The notes under the pieces were generated by a model. It worked only from the letters and a program-made list of their open reading frames with translations. It was not told the DNA's origin and did not search any database. A stretch of DNA of 64,000 nt from contig CAZDET010000007.1 of the NCBI GenBank assembly GCA_964504335.1, forward strand, positions 62,001 through 126,000, written 5' to 3'. The stretch is from CAZDET01 sp964504335 (lineage in GTDB: Bacteria > Bacteroidota > Bacteroidia > Chitinophagales > Saprospiraceae). Made by a program: the position numbers and the translations under genes. This document shows positions 18,410 through 27,143 of the stretch, in pieces (positions within the stretch are counted from its first letter, which is position 1; each line of letters opens with the position of its first letter).

Positions 18410-18916
18410 TTAGAGTTCTCGGCCGTTTGCGGAGACCAGACAGGGCCAGTTCCGTTCAGCTCTTTCCTTAATTCCGTCTTTGTCCTTTTCCCACATTTGT
18501 TGGGCCTTTTCGTTGCGGGCAAAGTAGAGTTTGCCCCCATACACGTCAAAGAGGTCAATTTGAGCGGGCTCCAGCTTGTTAGCCGAGGCCGCCACGGCGC
18601 AAAAGCCGCCAAATTGAGGCAGGTACAATTCGGGGCTTCCATCGAACAGCATTTTGGCCTCTGCATTGGCAAAATGATAAGTGACCCCATTGTATTGGCT
18701 GCTGAAATTGGCATCACCCAAAATGGCTTCGTTTTTGGTGAAGAAGGCCGTTACGTCGTAGCCATCCATGGCCACGTTCTGGTCATTTACACTGTTGAGT
18801 ACCATATCGGTCGGCATGGCCTGCTCACAACTCGGCGTATTGCAGGCGTTAAATAGGCGCAGGCCGATGAATAGGGTGGCAAGCAGAATGAGTGGATGGT
18901 TCTTAAATAAAGTCAT
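18410..18916 (-). CDS. YHS domain lipoprotein
   Basis: The product has 168 residues with a lipoprotein-type signal (LLATLFIGLRLFNAC). It contains one YHS domain: VAMDGYDVTAFFTKNEAILG, then YHFANAEAKMLFDGSPELYL and PQFGGFCAVAASANKLEP. The last motif holds the family Cys. It is clearly a paralogue of the N-terminal half of the next gene (17492-18367). It lies 56 nt behind the metallophosphoesterase gene, in the same run of minus-strand genes. Probable periplasm-facing metal-binding protein. Confidence 0.85.
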   Translation of the reverse strand: MTLFKNHPLILLATLFIGLRLFNACNTPSCEQAMPTDMVLNSVNDQNVAMDGYDVTAFFTKNEAILGDANFSSQYNGVTYHFANAEAKMLFDGSPELYLPQFGGFCAVAASANKLEPAQIDLFDVYGGKLYFARNEKAQQMWEKDKDGIKERAERNWPCLVSANGREL

Positions 18917-18972
18917 GTTCGTGATGTTTTGGTTTTATTTGGTTGTTCGTAAAATGAAAGGGAGTCCCGTTA

Positions 18973-21900
18973 TCAGAAGAAAAAATTCCCGCCAAACGAA
19001 AATCGATTCTGCTTGCCGTCTCCCCGGAAGAAGGCGAACTTTAAATCGATCAGATCGAGTGGGCTGATCCAGAATCCTCCTCCGTAGCTGTAGTGCCAGG
19101 TGTCGGAGTTTTCCCCTTCGACCCAGACCCGCCCGTGGTCAAAGCCGGCGAAAACACCTCCGGAAAAAGGCAATACCTCGTTGTTGGAGGAAAGGGCTTT
19201 CCAGCGCAGGTCCGTATTTTGAAAAAAGGCGGAACGGCCGGTGAATCGCTCGCGGCGGAATCCCCGGAAGTTACTGTTGGGGCCAACTCCGCCCAGGGTA
19301 GCTCCCTGGAAGAATTCAAATTCATTGTTGAAAATATGCTTGCCCCCAATTCGGGTGGCGAAGACCAGCCTGCCGGTGGGCTCGATGCGTTGATAGATAG
19401 ACAGCGCTCCCTCTACGTACGGGAAGTGTTGATCGCTGTTGTCTAGCGAAACCGTCCAGCCAGCCTCGGTGGAAAGTTTCAGGCCGTTCGATGGAAACGT
19501 AGCATCATCCAGGCTTTCCAGATCAAAATAGAAGTTAAAGCCGAGGAAGGTTACACCGGAAAATAGTTGCTGATTCAGCTCCGGTCCCAGCATATCGATG
19601 AATCGATCGCCGGTTCGATCAATTCTGTAAGATTTGATCGACGGCCCGAATCCGTAGGAAGCAGCCCGGTTAATGGCTCGAACGAATTTGGGCTCGAAGG
19701 CAATGTACCGCTGGCGGACCCGGTTGAAATCCTTGCCCCGGGCATCTTCCTCATTTTCGGTGTCGTTTCCGAGGCCGTAGAAATTGTAGGTGTATAGGGG
19801 AGTCCGCCAAACTGCATCCAGCTGGAGGTTGCCTTTCCCAAGTGCTTCAGTAAGCTCCCCCCGGTATTTTAGCTCGATGCCGGAGGTGGAGAAGGCGTAT
19901 TGCAGCGAAACCGTGTGCCGGGAGGCAAAAGGGGATTTTTTAAATCCATAATGGACAAAAGAAGGTGCCAGCCCCACGAGCAGCCCATCGTCGGGGTTAA
20001 ATCCTAAGCTGGGAAAGAACCTGGTGTAGTCGAAGTCGTAATCCTTGGATAAGCGATTGTAGGAATTGTATTTCGGGTCGCTGGAGAGCTTTAATTTTGT
20101 TTCTTTACCAATCTGCAAGTCGATCTTTTCTTCAACGGCATCGTATACGATCGTCTTGGAAGACCATCCGCTGATTTTAGAATCGTCCTTCACAGAATCA
20201 TGCCCTAATCCGCCGATGATCCGGATGGTGGCCCCCTTTTTCGCTGCTCCCGTGATGGAAAAAATGTCGTCATCTTCCAATCCGTATAGGATAATCTCCC
20301 GGGTTTCTTCTGCCGGGAAGACCCGTTCGAACAGCCTGCCTTCCTTATCGCCTTTTTTGTTGGTATCGTAGATCACTACCTTCGTGTCGCCGCGGTCGCT
20401 GCGCGTTACTTCGAACAGATCCTTTTTCTGGGTACCCAGCACATCTACCCGTTGGGCGTGGAATTCGTAGAGCGATCGGGCCAGCTTCGGAAGGTTCTCC
20501 CGGCGCTCTTTCATGATCGTTGTGATTTCATGGCCATCGAGCTGGTAGATGGTATCCCGCCAGGCGGTTTTAAATGCCGCATCGATTACGGAATCGGTGA
20601 GGTTGGTTTGAATATGTCGGATTGCCTGTTCCCAAACTTCCCAGGAGGCTCCGGATAAAAAGGTGGCATCGAAATGGCGGCTGCCAAAGTTCGACCATTT
20701 AATTTTCTTTTGGTCGCTTGCATAGGGGCGGAGCGGCCGGGCCGGTGGAGAGACCTGTCCGGCAACCTTGTACATCAGCCCATCGTACTTGCTGAATGCC
20801 TGGTCGCGGTCTCGCGGAATTGGTCGATATAGAGTAATGTCGCCCCGGTCTATTTTTGCCCAGCGCCACTGGTCGTCGTGCCGGTCCCAGTCGCCGATCA
20901 GGAGGTCAAAAACCCTCGATTTGACCACGGCCGGATAATCGATGCGGTGATCGTGGTGGTCGAGGACCTTCTCTATCGCATCGGGTGTGCTGATGATATC
21001 CTCGGGGTAACCTAGGTTCGGGCTGTTTTCCCAGTAATCATCGTCGGGCCTTTCCTCTACCAGGTACAAAGCGTCTCCGAAATCAGGGTTGTACACGCCC
21101 AGCGCAGCTTGCTGAGGTACATAGAAAATGCGTGGATTGGTGTGGTACACGCCAACGGCGTCAGCTAGCGCCGGAATGGGTAGCGCCGACATTGGATGCG
21201 CAGCATTAAAGGCATCCTCCACAAATCGCAGCAGAAATTCGGAGCGACTCAGTGGGTAGGGAACCGTGCGGGTCGGGTCCTTTTGCAACGACCGCATAGT
21301 AAACTGGCGGCCGTCGGGCGCTTCCAGCCGGAGGGAGTTGGTCTGATACCCGCCCCCCATCTTAACAGGCTTGACACCGCCCTGAAAGGTATCCAATCTC
21401 AGTACCGGATAGTTCAGCTCTGAGCAGTAGGCTTCCCGGTAATGATTTCCCCAGAGCGTGCGGCCGAGGCCTTTTCGGTGGGGGATGTATTCGACGATTT
21501 GCGTTTTTACGCTATCCTGACCGGGAGGCAGGGCGGTGAAGGCAGCCCTTGCCGGCTGCGGATCGGCTTTGGGAAGAGGACCTTTTATTTTTTTGCGAAA
21601 AACGACTTTACCTTGCCCACGCTCATTTACCGACCAAAACTGCACCCACGTCGAGCCATCCTGGTAAATCAGCAATTGGGCAAATCCATAATTCCCGTAG
21701 GCAAACTGCGTCCCCTCGCCGGTGCGAACGGCACTGCGCTTCGACCCCGCACCACTTACGATGAAATACTGCCCTTTGGCCTCGGTGTATTGCAGGCTGT
21801 GTTCGTGGCCCGAGGCGAAGATGTAGTTGCCGTTTTTCCGGGCAACGTCCAATACGAATTCGCGGAAGGCCTTGTATTCCGAGTTGGCCAGATCTTGCGG

Positions 21901-22737
21901 TGTACCCACCGATGCCCGGAAAAAAGGATAAATGGAGCCAACCACCGGTAGGGGGAGCCAAAGGTTCTTGTTCAATTTGGTGAGCGGAAAGAGGTGGTCT
22001 TTTACGGTAAATCCGCCTCCGTGAGGCCCTTTGGAATAAATGGGGTGGTGAAAGGCGATGATGACATTTTTTTCCCGGTTTCCTTTCAGCGCCTCTTCAA
22101 ACAGCAATTTAAAATTATCGCGGCTCTTGGCTACGCAGCCCTGGTTGATCTCGGGCTCCCCCTCCCAGTCGGCCAGCCACCATTCCGAATCCAGCAGGAT
22201 CAGGATCAAATCGTCCGTCAGTTTGACCTCTTTGGGGTCACCGCAGCCACAATCGGGCTCCCACAGGTCGTCGCGATCCAGATATTCTTCAATGAATTTC
22301 CGCTCCCGCTGTAAGCCATCTATGCCGTACTTGTACCAATCGTGGTTACCGGCGATAAAAAATACCTCTCCCTGATAGTCTTTGAGAATATCCAATTGCG
22401 CTTTCAGCCGGAATTCGTCCTGTGCCCTTTCCTCCTTTTCGTGTTTAGGAGCCATGCCGTTGGGGTATAGATTGTCGCCCAAAAAGACGACACTGCTATT
22501 CTCAGGGGCCCTTTTGAGTTGTTGGCCTAATAGGCTCAGCGCTGGAGGATATTCCCCTTTGGTTGCATTGCCGGCATCGCCAATTAGAAAAACAGTGTGG
22601 CTAAGCGGTTGATCCGGCAGTGGTTGGTTCCAGTTTTCTACTTCCGGGGCATAATTGAGATTGTAGTTGGCGCAGGAAGTGAAAAGGGTCGCTAGAGTGG
22701 CAGCCGTACATACGATGGTGACGATGTTGAGGTTCAT
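18973..22737 (-). CDS. Metallophosphoesterase fused to a C-terminal surface-antigen-like beta-barrel
   Basis: The product has 1254 residues with a lipoprotein-like start (ATLATLFTSCANYNLNY). A calcineurin-type phosphoesterase domain lies at about 45-330 with its metal motifs in order: FLIGDAGN, FLGDNLYP, IAGNHDWYKYG, IIAFHHPIYSKGPHGGG and ASGHEH. A middle region of about 400 residues of unclear fold follows (including LIGDWDRHDDQWRWAKIDRG). The C-terminal third is a BamA/TamA-like outer-membrane barrel (LQYAFSTSGIELKYRGELTE, then GGVGPNSNFRGFRRERFTG) ending in the aromatic FSFGGNFFF. Such fusions occur in Bacteroidota; the enzyme part would sit in the periplasm or at the surface. Substrate unknown. 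Confidence 0.88.
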   Translation of the reverse strand: MNLNIVTIVCTAATLATLFTSCANYNLNYAPEVENWNQPLPDQPLSHTVFLIGDAGNATKGEYPPALSLLGQQLKRAPENSSVVFLGDNLYPNGMAPKHEKEERAQDEFRLKAQLDILKDYQGEVFFIAGNHDWYKYGIDGLQRERKFIEEYLDRDDLWEPDCGCGDPKEVKLTDDLILILLDSEWWLADWEGEPEINQGCVAKSRDNFKLLFEEALKGNREKNVIIAFHHPIYSKGPHGGGFTVKDHLFPLTKLNKNLWLPLPVVGSIYPFFRASVGTPQDLANSEYKAFREFVLDVARKNGNYIFASGHEHSLQYTEAKGQYFIVSGAGSKRSAVRTGEGTQFAYGNYGFAQLLIYQDGSTWVQFWSVNERGQGKVVFRKKIKGPLPKADPQPARAAFTALPPGQDSVKTQIVEYIPHRKGLGRTLWGNHYREAYCSELNYPVLRLDTFQGGVKPVKMGGGYQTNSLRLEAPDGRQFTMRSLQKDPTRTVPYPLSRSEFLLRFVEDAFNAAHPMSALPIPALADAVGVYHTNPRIFYVPQQAALGVYNPDFGDALYLVEERPDDDYWENSPNLGYPEDIISTPDAIEKVLDHHDHRIDYPAVVKSRVFDLLIGDWDRHDDQWRWAKIDRGDITLYRPIPRDRDQAFSKYDGLMYKVAGQVSPPARPLRPYASDQKKIKWSNFGSRHFDATFLSGASWEVWEQAIRHIQTNLTDSVIDAAFKTAWRDTIYQLDGHEITTIMKERRENLPKLARSLYEFHAQRVDVLGTQKKDLFEVTRSDRGDTKVVIYDTNKKGDKEGRLFERVFPAEETREIILYGLEDDDIFSITGAAKKGATIRIIGGLGHDSVKDDSKISGWSSKTIVYDAVEEKIDLQIGKETKLKLSSDPKYNSYNRLSKDYDFDYTRFFPSLGFNPDDGLLVGLAPSFVHYGFKKSPFASRHTVSLQYAFSTSGIELKYRGELTEALGKGNLQLDAVWRTPLYTYNFYGLGNDTENEEDARGKDFNRVRQRYIAFEPKFVRAINRAASYGFGPSIKSYRIDRTGDRFIDMLGPELNQQLFSGVTFLGFNFYFDLESLDDATFPSNGLKLSTEAGWTVSLDNSDQHFPYVEGALSIYQRIEPTGRLVFATRIGGKHIFNNEFEFFQGATLGGVGPNSNFRGFRRERFTGRSAFFQNTDLRWKALSSNNEVLPFSGGVFAGFDHGRVWVEGENSDTWHYSYGGGFWISPLDLIDLKFAFFRGDGKQNRFSFGGNFFF

Positions 22738-22790
22738 TTTTCGTTTTTTTTACAGAGCAAAGAATCCCTTACCAGGCGAGGGGGGTAGGC

Positions 22791-23408
22791 CTAAAAAAGA
22801 GCGTGGCAAAGACCGAATAAAAAGACGGAGATGATAATTCCGATCAAAAAGACGTTGTACGAAACGCGTATGTATTTATACCGCCTGCTCAAATCCACGC
22901 CCAGCCGGTGTATATCCCTCGTAATGGTACCGTACAGAAAGGAGCCATCCTGCATCATCGCTTCGACCGCCTGTTGATATTCCGGATAGGGCATTAGATA
23001 AAAATCGTCAAAGGTCATCAGGCTCGCTTCCTTTTCCTGGACGCTTGTTTTACTGACCTGGCCGCTGGCCAGTAGCTTCGGTCGCGTAGCAAAAATGGCG
23101 AAGGCAATGGACAGTAAGTTGGTGAGCACCAAAGGGGTTAGTGCAAAAACCAAATGTGGATCAGCTCCCAGCCTGGGGTAAAGTCCGCCTAATACCACCG
23201 AAATAATAATTGAATTGACCGTAACCAGAATATTCGATTTTGTATCCACAATTTTGCGTCGGGTATACAAATTCCTACTCGCCACCCTAAACCAGGTTTC
23301 AATGCCTCTTTCGGGGCTCTTTTTCCCTTTTTTCTTTTTCTTCTTTATCTTTTCAGAAGAAAGGACCCCTGATGGTGTCAACTCTTTGGGTAAATGATCA
23401 TTCGACAT
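22791..23408 (-). CDS. DUF5706 / Pycsar-effector-like (PycTM) membrane protein
   Basis: The product has 205 residues: a Lys-rich N-terminal segment (IKKKKKKGKKS), then the family core FRVASRNLYTRRKIVDTKSN running into the first membrane helix (ILVTVNSIIISVVLGGLY). A second helix is at about 80-105 (LVFALTPLVLTNLLSIAFAI), a cytoplasmic stretch (FDDFYLMPYPEYQQAVEAMM) follows, and a third helix is at the C-terminus. This is the layout of the PycTM/DUF5706 family; some members are effectors activated by cyclic pyrimidine nucleotides in Pycsar defence. No nucleotide cyclase is adjacent, so a defence role here is unproven. It is 53 nt upstream of the metallophosphoesterase gene. Confidence 0.8.
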   Translation of the reverse strand: MSNDHLPKELTPSGVLSSEKIKKKKKKGKKSPERGIETWFRVASRNLYTRRKIVDTKSNILVTVNSIIISVVLGGLYPRLGADPHLVFALTPLVLTNLLSIAFAIFATRPKLLASGQVSKTSVQEKEASLMTFDDFYLMPYPEYQQAVEAMMQDGSFLYGTITRDIHRLGVDLSRRYKYIRVSYNVFLIGIIISVFLFGLCHALF

Positions 23409-23755
23409 TACAGAAAGATTTTATTTAACAAATCCACACCCACACCCCCTCATGGCGGGCGCTTTTTGGGGGCTGCAAACCTGCCCCGCCGGAATTGAAA
23501 ACTCTTCCTTCTGATCGTTGCGGGCTGGCGCACCGGCTTCTGGACGCTGGTGCTTGTTTCGGTGCGGATGAAATCGCAGTGTAGCATGTGTGCATTATTT
23601 GTTTACAAAACTACACCGGCCCTAAACCTGATACCATCGTTGATACAATTGATATTTGATCCAGTCTTCCACCGCCCCTCCCTGAGATCAATGAATTTGT
23701 CGGCTGACTACCTGGGGGTGCCGAGGGGTGGTGGAGAATATGTTTATTTTTGGAC
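23409..23755. other. Divergent intergenic gap with no gene
   Basis: This 347-bp spacer separates the start of the DUF5706 gene (minus) from the first sensor kinase (plus), so it should hold both promoters. The only motif I can point to is TATTTTTG at 23745-23752, a match to the Bacteroidota -7 element (TAnnTTTG), but it lies so close to the ATG at 23756 that it would make a nearly leaderless transcript. No -33 box stands at the right distance. Confidence 0.4.
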
Positions 23756-26700
23756 ATGAATATGCTGCCGATGAGGAGGACCCGATGGTTATATCTGCTG
23801 CATTTGCTTTGGGTAATTGGCTGGTTGCCATTGCCGCTGGTGGCCCAGGAGGCTCCATCCGTGGCAGAACTCCACCTGGGACAGCTAGGGGTACGGGAAG
23901 GACTTTCTTCGGGAATGGTATACGGGGTTGCGCAAGACCAAAAGGGGTATCTATGGATGGCCACCAGTGAAGGCCTTAATCAGTACGACGGCTACCGAAT
24001 CCACAATATCGAGCATGACGACCGGGATTCGCTTTCCCTCCCGGAAGATCATGTTACCAACGTTTTTGTCGATTCCAGAAATTGGCTTTGGCTGACCACC
24101 CAATTCGCCGGCATACACGTGATGGATGTTAGCAATGAGAACGTGATCCCCCTGGGAATCGACCAATCCGGGGGCATTATCAAAGAAGATCCCTGGGGGA
24201 ATATTTGGCTAAAGTCATCGAAGAATCCTTATCAAATACTGCAAATTCCTCCGGAAGTAAAGTCGCCTACTGACTTGTTGAAACTGAACGAACCCCTACC
24301 AAGGCATCTGCCGCATCAGGTGTTTAAGGGACTGCCGAAGGAACAGGTTTTGAATAGCCTCCTTTTTTCCCAGAAGGATGGATTGTGGTTCATTCATGCG
24401 GACACTCTGTTCAACTACCAGCTCGATCATAGCAGAAAACTTGCGCGGCTTCAGCTTGCCGTATCCCTGGAAGGACGTATCGATGTCGACGTCCAAAAGC
24501 GGGCATCCGGATTGCGGCGAGCGGATAACGTTTTCAAACACCGCCAGTACCTCATCGAAGATGAGGCGGGAAACCGCCTGCTGCTATTCGGTAAATCGAG
24601 CATTTGCCAGATTGACCCCCAGACGGGCTCCCTGCAAGCCATCTTCCAGCTGCCTCCCCCTATCGAAAACCTACACCCCAGAACCGTGGACCGACGGGGC
24701 CGGGTGTGGTGCATGGATGGATACGATATCTATTTGTTTGACCCCCGCCAACGGAAATTGGTGCAGGTGGCGCGCCAGGGATATGAAGAACAGCTATTAA
24801 AATTTGATGTCTCGGATATCCAGGAGGATCGTCACGGCGTCATCTGGCTATCCTCCTTCGGCTATGGGCTATACAAGCATACCCCTTCCCAAGCGGCCTT
24901 TCAGTATTACGGGAATGATCACGAGGGACCGAGTATGAGAGAACTGGAGGAATTGCCCAACAGGCAGTTGCTATTCAATGGGAGTGATATCCTCCATTTA
25001 GAAACCAAGGAGCTAAGCAAATTACAAGGCTCCGATACATTGCGTTTAGGAACAGTCCTCTCCGTCACTACTGCGCTGGATGAAGAAGGCAATTTTTGGA
25101 AATCTATTCTGAAAAACGGGGTTTCCCAGTTGCTTAAATACAGTGGCAAGGGAGAGCTATTACAGGAATTCCCTCGCCGACGGGTGGAAGATGGCCCCTT
25201 TACTGCGCAATATTTACTGAAGGGATTTGATAATAGTCTGTGGTCTGTAGTAATTTGGTATAGAGAAAGTTACGATTATTTTCGGCACGTGTTAATATTA
25301 GATAATTGGCAACCCGATGACGCTACCCCTCCGCGTCGATTCACCTTTTCCGCTCAGGATACTACTACTATCATGGGGGAATGCATCAGTTCCTATTCGG
25401 AGCCTGGCGGAAAAATATGGCTGGGGCTTGACAACGGTGGGCTGGTAGTTTTTGACCCGCGAAATGAAAGCTGGCAGCACTACATGCACCAGTCATCTGA
25501 TACCTCCTCCCTACCCAACAACCGGGTGTATTCCATCCTGCCCGACCCCAGGGAACCCCTGCACACGATGTGGATAGGTACTTCTGAGGGCCTGGCCAGG
25601 TTGGACATTGAATCCGGTACTTTTACCACCTTTTCTACCGAAGAAGGATTGCCGAATGAAGTCATATACGGTATCCTGTCCGATAGCCGGGACAATCTAT
25701 GGATCAGTACTAATCAGGGGTTGTGCTGCTTTGATCCACGGACGTACGAGTGCCAGGTTTATCAGGAAGAGGATGGGCTTCAACACGCGGAATTCAACCG
25801 GAGATCCTTCCTGAAAATGACTGACGGTACGCTGGCATTCGGTGGAGTTGGTGGGCTCACCTGGTTTGACCCCGAGGATTTATACCCGGAGCCGGTCCCG
25901 GCAGAGGTGGTTATCAGCGGCATTCGGATCAACAATCGACCAGTGCCCTACATCAAGCCCTATATCGACTCGAACAGAGAGCTATTGTTGAAGGCCCCGC
26001 CGGCCTATTCGAAAGAGATCGAGCTGAGTTACGATAACCGGCTACTGACCATCGAATTCGCCGCGCTGGATCTCACCCGTCCCACCAACAATCGGTATCG
26101 CTGGAACATGGAAGGCCTTACCGACGAATGGACCCAACCGAGTAGGCAACCGGAGGTCACCTTCACCAACCTGCCACCGGGTAGCTACACTTTTCAGGTA
26201 CGAGGCTGCAATTACAACGGCGATTGGAATATGGTTAGCGCTTCCATTCGCGTCAGGGTGCGTCCTCCCTGGTGGGGTACCTGGTGGTTCCGCACGCTTC
26301 TAGGGCTGATTGTAGCAATGGGCATCTACGCTCTCATCCGGAACCGGCGCCGTGAGCGACAAAACCTCGAGGCCCTCCGCAACCGGATTTCCCAAGACCT
26401 GCACGACGAGATCGGGTCTACTCTTTCCAGTATCTCGCTGTTTGGCACCGTGGCGGATAAATCCCTCCGAGAAGATCCCGAAAAGGCCCACCAATTGCTC
26501 AAACGGATCAATTTGAACGCCACCAACACCATCGAATCAATGAATGACATCGTCTGGGCCATTAAAACGAAAAATGATTCCATGCTCCACCTGGTCAGCC
26601 GCATGCGCAATTATGCCAGCGAGCTGGAGGATACCGGCGAATGGCAGATTACGATCCATTGTGATCCGGAGCTCGGGGAGAAAAACCTGGACATGATCCA

Positions 26701-27019
26701 ACGCCGAAACATCTACCTCATCTTCAAGGAAGCGGTAAACAACGCAGTTAAATACTCCGAGGGCAATGCGATTAATATTGAAATTCGATCGGTTAGAAAT
26801 GCGATCCGAGTGGAAGTCAGGGATAACGGGAAGGGGTTTGAACCCGACAAAGCCGCCGAAAACGAACGGTCTTTTGGAGGAAATGGGATACTAAATATGC
26901 GAACGCGGGCCGAGGAGCTGGGAGGAAAGTTGCAAATCAATTCTGCCCTCGGTGAGGGGAGCAGTGTAATCCTGGTGTTTAACCCAAGATACGCTCCACG
27001 AAATCATTGGAACCAATGA
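23756..27019 (+). CDS. Propeller/Y_Y_Y sensor histidine kinase, paralogue 1
   Basis: The product has 1087 residues. A signal peptide (LLHLLWVIGWLPLPLVAQ) is followed by a two-component-regulator beta-propeller region to about 740, with repeat signatures such as DQKGYLWMATSEGLNQYDGY and DSRDNLWISTNQGLCCFDP. A Y_Y_Y domain (SYTFQVRGCNYNGDW) is at about 755-830 and one membrane helix at about 842-862. The dimerisation/phosphoacceptor segment DLHDEIGSTLSSISLFG has its His near 882, and a HATPase domain follows (N-box EAVNNAVKYSEG, G-box NGILNMRTRAEELGG). The H-box is that of HPK7/NarX-like kinases, which partner with LuxR-type regulators. I chose ATG 23756 over the TTG at 23750. Paralogue 2 is at 29409-32684. 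Confidence 0.93.
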   Translation: MNMLPMRRTRWLYLLHLLWVIGWLPLPLVAQEAPSVAELHLGQLGVREGLSSGMVYGVAQDQKGYLWMATSEGLNQYDGYRIHNIEHDDRDSLSLPEDHVTNVFVDSRNWLWLTTQFAGIHVMDVSNENVIPLGIDQSGGIIKEDPWGNIWLKSSKNPYQILQIPPEVKSPTDLLKLNEPLPRHLPHQVFKGLPKEQVLNSLLFSQKDGLWFIHADTLFNYQLDHSRKLARLQLAVSLEGRIDVDVQKRASGLRRADNVFKHRQYLIEDEAGNRLLLFGKSSICQIDPQTGSLQAIFQLPPPIENLHPRTVDRRGRVWCMDGYDIYLFDPRQRKLVQVARQGYEEQLLKFDVSDIQEDRHGVIWLSSFGYGLYKHTPSQAAFQYYGNDHEGPSMRELEELPNRQLLFNGSDILHLETKELSKLQGSDTLRLGTVLSVTTALDEEGNFWKSILKNGVSQLLKYSGKGELLQEFPRRRVEDGPFTAQYLLKGFDNSLWSVVIWYRESYDYFRHVLILDNWQPDDATPPRRFTFSAQDTTTIMGECISSYSEPGGKIWLGLDNGGLVVFDPRNESWQHYMHQSSDTSSLPNNRVYSILPDPREPLHTMWIGTSEGLARLDIESGTFTTFSTEEGLPNEVIYGILSDSRDNLWISTNQGLCCFDPRTYECQVYQEEDGLQHAEFNRRSFLKMTDGTLAFGGVGGLTWFDPEDLYPEPVPAEVVISGIRINNRPVPYIKPYIDSNRELLLKAPPAYSKEIELSYDNRLLTIEFAALDLTRPTNNRYRWNMEGLTDEWTQPSRQPEVTFTNLPPGSYTFQVRGCNYNGDWNMVSASIRVRVRPPWWGTWWFRTLLGLIVAMGIYALIRNRRRERQNLEALRNRISQDLHDEIGSTLSSISLFGTVADKSLREDPEKAHQLLKRINLNATNTIESMNDIVWAIKTKNDSMLHLVSRMRNYASELEDTGEWQITIHCDPELGEKNLDMIQRRNIYLIFKEAVNNAVKYSEGNAINIEIRSVRNAIRVEVRDNGKGFEPDKAAENERSFGGNGILNMRTRAEELGGKLQINSALGEGSSVILVFNPRYAPRNHWNQ

Positions 27020-27104
27020 TTTACTGCCGCCCGGGGATACCAATTCGCAGGAATTTGATTAGAATTTACGATTTACTCAACCGCTTGAAACGGCGAATTT
27101 TGAG

Positions 27105-27143
27105 GTGAATAGAGTGGCATTAGTCGACGACAATTCATCTCAA
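27105..27143 (+). pseudogene. Probable 5' remnant of a deleted response-regulator gene
   Basis: Thirteen codons starting at GTG read VNRVALVDDNSSQ, matching the start of the intact regulator at 32734 (MVRVAVFDDNDSR), including the Asp pair that binds metal in receiver domains. The frame runs directly into the ATG of the TPR kinase. The position, 85 nt after a kinase stop, mirrors the intact kinase-regulator arrangement at 32684/32734. Confidence 0.4.
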
